Below, in pieces: positions 47,929 through 56,057 of a stretch of DNA of 64,000 nucleotides (the stretch's first letter is position 1; the number at the start of each line of letters is the position of its first letter). The position numbers were made by a program, and so were the translations under genes. The notes under the pieces are model-generated. The model was not told the origin of the DNA and did not search any database. It was given only the letters and a program-made list of their open reading frames with translations. The DNA comes from Anaeramoeba flamelloides (taxonomy: Eukaryota; Metamonada; Anaeramoebidae), in contig JANTQA010000004.1 in assembly GCA_027625915.1 (NCBI GenBank), positions 1-64,000 on the forward strand, in the 5' to 3' direction.

Positions 47929-48125
47929 CAGTCAGTTTCACTTTTAAGGCACAAACTTTCAACGAAATTTAAGGCACAAAAAAAATCTCAAATTAAAGCA
48001 CAAAATTCAAATTCTAGTTAAAATAAATTGTAAAAAAAAATATTACAAATTTTGTGCTTTAATTTGAGATTTTTTTGTGCCTTAAATTTCGTTGAAAGTT
48101 TGTGCCTTAAAAGTGAAACTGACTG
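47929..48125. mobile_element. TA-flanked MITE, copy 4 (197 bp)
   Basis: TA at 47927-47928 and 48126-48127. The centre is inverted relative to copies 1-3 (AATTCTAGTTAAAATAAATTG on the left side), as expected for a palindrome inserted in the other orientation. Confidence 0.9.
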
Positions 48126-48315
48126 TATTTGAGATATTTGGAGGAGTATTCTATTGATTCACTAGAAAATTTTCTTCAAACCAATTATTATTTCTATTTT
48201 TATTTAAATTTTGAGATATCGATTGTGTTTGTTTAGTAGGAACTGATTTGTTTTTATGTGCATCTCTTCGATAATCCACAAATTTCTTAAAAAATAGAGT
48301 TCTATGATAAAGCTA

Positions 48316-48515
48316 TAGTCAGTTTCACTTTTAAGGCACAAACTTTCAACGAAATTTAAGGCACAAAAAAATCTCAAATTAAAGCACAAAATTTGGAATT
48401 TTTTTTTTTTTTACAATTTATTTTTACTAGAATTTGAATTTTGTGCTTTAATTTGATATTTTTTTTGTGCCTTAAATTTCGTTGAAAGTTTGTGTCTTAA
48501 AAGTGAAACTGACTG
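48316..48515. mobile_element. TA-flanked MITE, copy 5 (200 bp)
   Basis: TA at 48314-48315 and 48516-48517; first base of the left end is T instead of C. Inserted in LINE ORF1. Confidence 0.88.
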
Positions 48516-48625
48516 TATAGTTTTCCAGAATAATCGATTAATTTGGTATAATTTTCTTCGGTATTTAAAATTAATTTCGCTGTGCCCTTGAATCTATCAT
48601 ATTTATCATAGAGAAGTTATGCATA

Positions 48626-48822
48626 CAGTCAGTTTCACTTTTAAGGCACAAACTTTAAACGAAATTTAAGGCACAAAAAAAATCTCAAATTAAGGCACAA
48701 AATTTGGAATTTCATTTTTTACAATTTATTTTACTAGAATTTGAATTTTGTGCCTTAATTTGAGATTTTTTGTGTGCAATAAATTTCGTTGAAAGTTTGT
48801 GTCTTAAAAGTGAAACTGACTG
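48626..48822. mobile_element. TA-flanked MITE, copy 6 (197 bp)
   Basis: TA at 48624-48625 and 48823-48824. Inserted in LINE ORF1 between coding-like blocks. Confidence 0.9.
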
Positions 48823-49591
48823 TACTAAATTGTATATATTTCTTTAATAATAAGCTAATTTTCTCATAATTTGCTTGGTAGGAAATATTATGCATAAAAA
48901 TGGTAAATTGTTGGTGGTTCTGTAGTTCCTTTGAAAAAAAAATTTTTTGATCATTGATCAAGTTTTTTTCATTTTTTGGTATGTTTGAATAATCATTTTT
49001 TTTTTTTTTTTTTTTTTTTTTGTGGGGGGATTATCATTTGGCGTGCTGCCAGTTCGTGCAATTTTGGTCGTTTTTTGTTGTTTTTTTTTTTCATTTTGTT
49101 TATTTTGTTTATTTTTTTTATTATTTTTTCTTTTTTCTTGTTTGTTTGCTTTCTTTTCAATTTTTTTTTCTTTTTCATTTTTTTGTTTTTGTTTTTCGGA
49201 AAGGTTTTTATTTTGGTTATGAAAATCTTCTGATTTCTTTTGTTCTTGTTCATCAAATACAGAAGTATATTCATCAAAATTCTTTTTATTTTTTTTTTTT
49301 TTTTAAAAAATTTTTCTTTTTGTTTTCTTTCTTTTGTTTATCATATATATCTATTGAAATTCTCCTGTTTTCAAAATCAAAATTATTTGAGAGTCTTTGT
49401 TTAATTGTTATCTCATTTTTTTTTGAAAATGGTGCAAGTCTTGCAAGTCCATTGTTTGGATTTTTTTTATTTTGTATTATTTCAATGTTGGGTGAGCATC
49501 CTGTTTTCAACTTTATTAGCTGAACTAATTTGTCAATAGAATAATCTTTTGGCAAGTTTTTTAAGAACAGTTTACTAATGTTGGATTTCAT

Positions 49592-51029
49592 TTGTAAAAA
49601 AAAAAAATTAAAGTGATTGAATAAAAGTTAAAAAAAAAAAAAAATAAAAAAATGATTTTTTAAGAACTACAAGAGATTAAAACTTGACTATAAATATTTC
49701 CGTTATAAATTTAGATACGAAAAAAACTAAAAAGTAAACCACAGTAAGAATTCTTTAATTTTATTTTTTTTTAAAAATTTTCATTTTATTAAATTTGGTT
49801 TTGAATTTAGAAAGTGTTCTAGTCGATTACTGAAATTATTACCTGAGGATAAATCAATCAAAAAAAAAAAAAAAGAAGTTGTTTTTTTATAAAAAATATT
49901 TTTTCTTTTATGTAAAACAAACAAGAAAGATCATCTTTCCATAATAAACTTGTTGAAAAGAAAGAATGAAAAAAAAAAAAATAAATTGAATCAAAAGATA
50001 TATATATAACATTTATATTTTCTTTATCTTCTTAATTCAAATGTATAAAACAAATACAACACTTGCATTGGGTTTATGTCCCATTATTATTTATTTATTT
50101 TTGGATGAAAATATTTTTTTTACAAATTGATAATTCAAAAGTCAATTTTTTTTGTTTTTTTTTAGAAAAACGAGACAAAACACGAAATAATACATCAAAA
50201 TTTAATGTAGTAGGATTAAATTATCAAAATAAAAAAAAAACTTTAAAAATTATAACTAAAAGAAAATGATAATCTCGTGAAAAAATAAAAATAATAATTA
50301 GAATTATTTTAGTTTTTTACTGGGAGATTAAAAATGAATTGTTCATAAAACCAAACAAGATCATCCAATAAATCTATTTTTTTAAAAAAAGAAGAATTTT
50401 AAAAACATGTTATTATCTGTGACTTAGATCTAAATTGGATGAATTCAATGAAAATTAGAATTGTAATTTCTTTTTTGCAAAATTTTGAAAAAATTACTTA
50501 TGATTTGTAAATCAAAAAATTTTTCCAATAAAAGTGTTTATAACTTAAAAATTAAAAATAAAAAAAAATAAAGAAGAAGTGATTGGGTCAAATATTAAAC
50601 TTTACTGAAATATATATATATATATTATTTTTTCAATTTTTTTGATTTTTTTGATTATTTAATTTTTTCATTTTGGAAATTTTTTATATAAGTAGATATA
50701 TACTTGGAAAGACTCCATTTACTCGCATTGAACAAAACTTACTTTTATTTAGTTAATTAAAGGAATGGTTTTAATAATTCAATTCCTAAAGAAATTGTTT
50801 AATTGAAAATTGATAAAATGTGCTACTCGATTAAAAAAATTAATTCTCTGAATTATTTAATTTGTTTTTATAAATAAACTGTCTCATTTGACTGAAAAAA
50901 AACTTATTTTTTCCAAAAAAAAATGGAGAAATTATAAAAAGAGTTTAATAGATATTCAAGATTCAAAACTAAAAACTTACTCAAAACCTCAAGGAGTTAT
51001 ACCGTAAAATTTTATTTGTCTTTAGGTAT
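49592..51029. other. AT-rich stretch 5' of the LINE, nothing recognised
   Basis: May include the LINE 5' UTR next to 49592. A 68-codon plus frame at 50063-50269 has an ATG but no recognisable protein. No RNA gene seen. Confidence 0.5.
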
Positions 51030-51694
51030 ACTCTTGAATTTTAAATTAGATGTTAAATAGTTTCCAGAAGAAGAAAAACAACGTGATAGTTTTTTTTTTA
51101 CACCATAGTTTTTAGTTTGGAAACCAGATGGGTTTTTAGAATCGTTAGTATTTATAAATTTTTTAGAAATAAGATTAAAAATACTTTAGTAAAGTTTAAT
51201 AAAAAAGGATTTATTGAAACAAACCTATTTGATAATTTGTTTAATTTAAAAAAATATGAGAAATCCTAAAAACTTATCACCAAAAAAGGAACTTAAAAAA
51301 AAAATTTAAATAAGTTTTTATCGTTTAGAAAGAGTCGCACTAAAGTGTAATAATATTAACAATAACTTGAAAAAATTCTCTAATTTCCAAATTAGAATTA
51401 TCCAATAAAATCATAGAACAAAACTCTTTATAAATTACCAATATTTCTTTAGAGGCTCTGAACTGGGAAGTTATAATTATCAAAAAGGAAAAGGTTTTGA
51501 AAGTTTTTGTATATTTCAGAATGCTCTTCCAGAATTAACAAATAGTTTATTTCAAAAAGAATGTCCATGAGATCTGGTGTACCAAGCATCTCAAACCACT
51601 TGTTAATTATAAATAACCTGATCTCATAGTATAACTTTTGGTTTATACTATTGCAAGTATTATTATGGTTAACTTTAAAACAAAAATCCTTCAA
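51030..51694 (-). repeat. Diverged repeat family R2, copy 2, with a possible old coding frame
   Basis: Collinear with 11840-12431. The minus frame 51694-51449 (MKDFCFKVNHNNTCNSINQ, then WFEMLGTPDLMDILFEIN) has a balanced composition, which hints at real coding ancestry. Protein unrecognised. Confidence 0.4.
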
Positions 51695-52500
51695 AAAACC
51701 AGATAAGACTGAATTTGAATATTATTGATCTTAGCTAAAGTTCAAACACAAAATGAAACCCAAATCCAGAACCTTATAGATTAAATGTTTCACAACATCT
51801 CTCGAGAACACCACAAGAGTACTTTAAAGTCTCATAAACAAGATATTGTTTTTATAAAAATATTTATCTAAAAAGAACAGAAAATAAAGGGATAGTTCTT
51901 AATTGGGAAGATAGTAAAGTACAACACAAAAGAGTCTCAAACTTAAAAGAACTTTAAAGCAAAAAATTATCAAGATTTTTTTTTATTTAGCTGGTGATTC
52001 CTTTCATTTTTCAGAAAACTATAGTAGTGGAAATAACCCATGTTGACAACCTTTAACCGATTACTAAAATTTAACTCGTGTTTTTTTTTTTAGGCTAGGG
52101 TATTTGAAGATAAAAAGACCATTGTACTTTCTTGGTTCAGAGTTAAATTGACTTTGGAGGTTAGATCTTGAATTAATATAATAGATTAAAAAATATTAAA
52201 TGCTTTTGTTTGAAAAATTTCATCATAATTACAATTTTTGTTTGAATCAAATGCTTTTGATTATAAAAATCTGAAAAATGATCTTTTTCTCATTTTTTTG
52301 GTCAAAAAATCTCATTTTAATCTCACGATATCTTTTCAATTCTTTTTTCCAATTCACATAACGAACCCTATTTCGAATTTTTATGTTATTTTCATCCCAT
52401 TGATTTGTTTCTTTTATTTCTAGAGTCGAACAATTATTTTTAAACATGGGTTAAATTTTAGTAATGGGTTAAAATTAAAAACATGGGTTAGTTACGCTAC
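51695..52500. other. Spacer upstream of copy D, nothing recognised
   Basis: No gene supported. Short GGGTTA words near 52441-52490 and two overlapping small frames on opposite strands (52238-52447) with no family resemblance. Confidence 0.5.
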
Positions 52501-52640
52501 TGTATATTTCATTTTTTTATCTTTATTTTCTCTTTATTAACAAAAAAATCAACTAAAAAAAAAACATAAAAACCTAAAAAAGAAAAAAAAAAAGTTTTAT
52601 TTGGAGTTTCTTTTGAATTTTCAACTTGTATAAATCATTA
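52501..52640 (+). promoter_or_regulatory. Shared 5' leader of the LRR-ankyrin-BTB family, copy D
   Basis: CATTTTTTTATCTTTATTTTCTC, A-rich tract, AAAAAGTTTTATTTGG, TTTCTTTTGAATTTTCAACTTG, then AATCATTAATGAGCC. Matches the other leaders in order and spacing. Confidence 0.4.
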
Positions 52641-55600
52641 ATGAGCCAAAAAGAATTTAAAAACAATTGCCAAAGGTTAATCTTGAATGACCAAACACTT
52701 ATCGACTTGAATATTTCTAGGAAAAAAATAGGAATCGATAGAATGAAAGTACTATGCTCATCCCTCAAGGTAAACCAAACCCTTCTGCAATTGGAACTTT
52801 TTCGGAATGAAATAGGAGATGAGGGAACCATATTTCTAAGTTCAGCCCTCAAGGTAAACCAGAGCCTTACCGTCTTGATCCTCTCTTGGAATCCAATAGG
52901 AGATGAGGGAGCCAAAGCCTTAAGTTCAGCCCTCATGGTAAACCAGATCCTTAACCACTTGCAACTTGAAAATAATCAAATAAGAGCTGAGGGAGCCAAA
53001 GCTTTAAGTGCATCCCTCATGGTAAATCAAACCCTTACCATCTTGCAACTTGAAAATAATCAAATAGGAGCCGATGGAATGGAATCTCTAAGTTCAGCCC
53101 TCAAGGTAAACCAATCACTGACCCAATTGGAACTTGAAGATAATGAAATTGGAGACGAGGGAATGCAATATATCAGCGATTCCCTCAGGGTAAACCAAAC
53201 CCTTACCCACTTGGTTGTTTCTGGGAACGAAATTGGAAATGAAGGAACGAAATACCTAAGCTCAGCCCTCAGGGTAAACCAAACCCTTACCTACTTGATC
53301 CTTTCTTGGAATGAAATAGAAAACGAGGGAAACAAATCTTTAAGTTCAGCCCTAAAGTTAAACCAAAGCCTTACCCACTTGGATCTTTCTACTAATCAAA
53401 TTGGAACAAAGGGAATGGAATACCTAAGTTCAGCCCTCAAGGTAAACCAAACCCTGACCCTATTAGACCTTTCTTCTAATCCAATAGGAGATGAGGGAAT
53501 CAAAACTCTAATTTCAGCCCTAAAGGTTAACCAAAGCCTTAAGCACTTGGACATTTCAGGGAATAAAATTGGAACAAAGGGAATGGAATATCTAAGTTCA
53601 GCCCTAAAAGTAAACCAAAGCCTTACCCAATTGGAACTTTCTACTAATTTCATTGGCAACACGGGAACCAAATCTTTAAGTTTAGCCCTCAGGGTAAACC
53701 AAAGCCTTACCCACTTGGACCTTTCTTGGAATAAAATAGGAGCCGCGGGAGCCCAATCTTTAAGTTCAGCCCTAAAGCTAAACCGAACCCTTACCCACTT
53801 GGATCTTTCTCAGAATCAAATTGTATTTAGGGAAAATGCAGAAGCTCAAGAAAAAAATATTCAAGAATTTATACAAGACTTCAAAATTAACAAATCTATT
53901 CTCAAACTAAATTTTTCAGGAAATAAATTTGTAGATCCAGAAATTCAAAACAAAGTTTCCAATTTAATCAAAAGAAATCTCAATTTTCAAAAAGAATTAA
54001 CCAAATCAGTCAAGGATGGAAATTTCCAATTATTCCAAGAATTAATCCAAATTGACAAAATACCCTTAATATACCAACAATCAAATCTAATAGATAAACC
54101 AAATAACCAAGATGAAAATACAATTTACCATACAGCCATTTTTAATAATCAAATTGAAATCCTATTCCATTTATTATTTACCAAAAATGAAAAAACAGAT
54201 CAAGAAATTATTTCCAAAAGAAATCATTTATTGAATATAAAAAACTCAAATACAAAAAAAAATGCAATTGATTTGATAAATCCAAATGAAATTTTAATCC
54301 AAGATTTTCAGAATTATTATAAACAATTTATTTCTTCTTCCTCTTTATCATCTTCTTCCTATTCTTCTTCTTCTTCAACCTTCAATAATAATAATGATAA
54401 ATTATCCAATAATTTTCCAAATAAATTAATTGCCGAAAAAGAAATAATCTTGATGAGAATTGGGAAAGAATGGAAAACAATTAAAAACCAATTCAAAAAT
54501 GAATTAACAAAAAATCAAAAACAATTCTTTTTAAAATGGTTATATTATCCTGTTTCTTTTAATTTTAAAGAAAAACAAATAATTCTGGAAATTTTCAAAA
54601 TTTTGAATCTTTTCCAATTTGAAAACAAATCTAATTTGAGAAATAATCTGAATATAAAAACAAATCAAAAAAGAAATATTGATGAAAATTATAAAAAGAA
54701 ATCTAAAAAGAAAGAAGAAGAGAAAGAAGAAGAAAGAAAAGAGAAAGAGAAAGAAGACGAAACGAAAGAAGAAGAAAGAAAAGAAAAAGAGAAAGAAGAA
54801 AAAATGAAAGAAGAAGAAAGAAAAAGGGGGGGGGGAGAAAATAAATTGGAGAAAAATAATGAGAAAGAAAAAGAAAAAGAAAAAGAAAAATCTAAGACTA
54901 ATAAGAATAAAAACCTCAAAAAACAGACAAGGAAAAAGAAAGAGATAATTCTGATAAAGGAAAAAGAAAATTCTAATCAAATAAATAAATTGGAAAAAAA
55001 AATAAATAAATTAGAAATAAAGAAAAAAGAGAATAAAAAAAAAGAAATCAAAGAAATCAAAGAAATCAATGAAACTCAAATAAGGAAATCTTTATTTTCA
55101 AATGAAAAATTATTAAATGATTTCCAAAATTATATCAATAAATATGAAAATTGTGAAAAAAAATTTTTTATAATCAATCTGAAAAAAAAAAATGAAAAGA
55201 AAAATAAAGAGGAAAATGATGATTTTAAAATCAAATCAATTCAAATTAATAAATTTATACTTTGTTTGAGATCCAATTTATTTCGAGATCTGATTTTGAA
55301 CACTTTTCCTTCTCCTTCTTCACAATTAGAAAAAAAACTGGAAAATGAAAAAGAAAAGGAAGAAAAAAAAAAACAGGAAAAGGAAAATGAAAATGAAAAG
55401 GGAAAGGAAAAGGAAAAGGAAAAGGAAAAGGAAAAGGAAAAGGGAAAGGGGAAGGGAAAAGGGAAAGGGATAAGAAATCAATCAATCAATCAAGTTACTG
55501 ATTATTTATCCTCAATTCCTGAATTTTATCCATTTTTCCTTTTAGAATTTTATAATTTAAATTTCAATTTTAGCCTATCTACTTTGATTTTTGATTTCAA

Positions 55601-56057
55601 AAACTCAAAAAGTAATATCAAAAATGAAAGTAACAACAAAAAAACCACTACTAACAGTAAAAAACAAAATAAAAACCTAAAAAGTAACAATAACAATGAT
55701 CAAAAAAACCAAACTAATAACAATAATAACAATCAGAAAAATACTAATACTATTGATAATCATCATAACCAAAAGAATAAAAATAACGTGCTGAAAATCA
55801 ATAATACTCAAACTGATAAAATTAAGAATAATCAGAAAAAATCAACAACAATCAAAAATACCCATCAAAAATCAACAGAGAAATCACTCTTAACAACTAC
55901 CAAAGCAAAAACTATTTTAAATAATTTTAATCAAAATAATATTAATAATTTAATCAACTTCTTTTTAGAAAACGATATTTCTGGTTTTTATCAAACTAAT
56001 CCGCTTTTATTCATTTCTAATTTATTTAATATCTCTCAAAAATTATCAAAATTATAA
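52641..56057 (+). CDS. LRR-ankyrin-BTB-like protein, copy D (intact, 1138 aa)
   Basis: The start is the ATG giving MSQKEFKNNCQRL, which matches the MSQ/MNQ starts of copies B and C; a longer TTG-started frame is not used. Residues 15-436 hold 15 LRR units, 13 of them regular 28-mers. Residues 453-563 are ankyrin-like (NTIYHTAIFNNQIEILFHLL). A Ser run and the KEWKTIKNQFKNEL block follow, then a Lys/Glu-rich, probably coiled or disordered insert (670-815). The BTB-like pieces are LFSNEKLLNDFQNY (817), KFILCLRSNLFRDL (865-885) and VTDYLSSIPEFYPFF (951-975), split by a KEKEKGKGKG run. An Asn-rich linker and the family tail (1085-1138) end at TAA. The role is probably recognition by LRR and ankyrin surfaces coupled to a BTB adaptor, by inference. 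Unit 8 carries YLILSWNEIENEG, identical to unit 8 of copy B. Confidence 0.88.
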   Translation: MSQKEFKNNCQRLILNDQTLIDLNISRKKIGIDRMKVLCSSLKVNQTLLQLELFRNEIGDEGTIFLSSALKVNQSLTVLILSWNPIGDEGAKALSSALMVNQILNHLQLENNQIRAEGAKALSASLMVNQTLTILQLENNQIGADGMESLSSALKVNQSLTQLELEDNEIGDEGMQYISDSLRVNQTLTHLVVSGNEIGNEGTKYLSSALRVNQTLTYLILSWNEIENEGNKSLSSALKLNQSLTHLDLSTNQIGTKGMEYLSSALKVNQTLTLLDLSSNPIGDEGIKTLISALKVNQSLKHLDISGNKIGTKGMEYLSSALKVNQSLTQLELSTNFIGNTGTKSLSLALRVNQSLTHLDLSWNKIGAAGAQSLSSALKLNRTLTHLDLSQNQIVFRENAEAQEKNIQEFIQDFKINKSILKLNFSGNKFVDPEIQNKVSNLIKRNLNFQKELTKSVKDGNFQLFQELIQIDKIPLIYQQSNLIDKPNNQDENTIYHTAIFNNQIEILFHLLFTKNEKTDQEIISKRNHLLNIKNSNTKKNAIDLINPNEILIQDFQNYYKQFISSSSLSSSSYSSSSSTFNNNNDKLSNNFPNKLIAEKEIILMRIGKEWKTIKNQFKNELTKNQKQFFLKWLYYPVSFNFKEKQIILEIFKILNLFQFENKSNLRNNLNIKTNQKRNIDENYKKKSKKKEEEKEEERKEKEKEDETKEEERKEKEKEEKMKEEERKRGGGENKLEKNNEKEKEKEKEKSKTNKNKNLKKQTRKKKEIILIKEKENSNQINKLEKKINKLEIKKKENKKKEIKEIKEINETQIRKSLFSNEKLLNDFQNYINKYENCEKKFFIINLKKKNEKKNKEENDDFKIKSIQINKFILCLRSNLFRDLILNTFPSPSSQLEKKLENEKEKEEKKKQEKENENEKGKEKEKEKEKEKEKGKGKGKGKGIRNQSINQVTDYLSSIPEFYPFFLLEFYNLNFNFSLSTLIFDFKNSKSNIKNESNNKKTTTNSKKQNKNLKSNNNNDQKNQTNNNNNNQKNTNTIDNHHNQKNKNNVLKINNTQTDKIKNNQKKSTTIKNTHQKSTEKSLLTTTKAKTILNNFNQNNINNLINFFLENDISGFYQTNPLLFISNLFNISQKLSKL

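Larger units (their letters stand above)
42226..49591 (-). mobile_element. Non-LTR retrotransposon (APE-type LINE), degraded, copy 1
   Basis: Reads right to left. ORF1 runs from ATG 49591 to about 45290, ORF2 from about 45170 to 42280, then a 3' poly(A) seen as a 29-base T run at 42226-42254. Five MITEs sit in ORF1. ORF2 has endonuclease, reverse transcriptase and a terminal Cys/His knuckle, the layout of APE-endonuclease LINE clades. I cannot pin the clade or find a clean target duplication. Reading frames are broken in several places, so this copy cannot be active. A second, 5'-truncated copy starts near 62.68 kb. Confidence 0.85.
45290..49591 (-). pseudogene. LINE ORF1: RRM-like domain, Lys-rich region, coiled coil, zinc finger; riddled with MITEs
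   Basis: From the 5' end: MKSNISKLFLKNLPKDYS with later RRISIDIYD looks like an RRM fold (49591-49340). A Lys-rich tract follows (to 49020). A heptad-like region (about 47530-47195; IMNLEREVQQLKLIIEQNE) suggests a coiled coil for oligomerisation. A Cys/His finger is seen as VKCKGFS, RCKKFT and GYCDLHGD, ending at TGA 46188-46186. A further coding-like stretch (about 45580-45300; NISTLEIFNLIDNRPVIRY) precedes ORF2. Five MITEs at 46834, 47540, 47929, 48316 and 48626 interrupt it. ORF1 proteins of this type bind the LINE RNA. Domain names are from visible motifs only. Confidence 0.65.

Noticed and set aside
48976-49523. Plus-strand Phe-rich frames at 48976-49523
   Set aside because: Mirror of the Lys-rich part of LINE ORF1; runs of TTT code for Phe by composition alone.
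49941-50700. Possible centromere or origin from extreme AT content
   Set aside because: Composition is no more extreme than elsewhere in the window and there is no satellite array.
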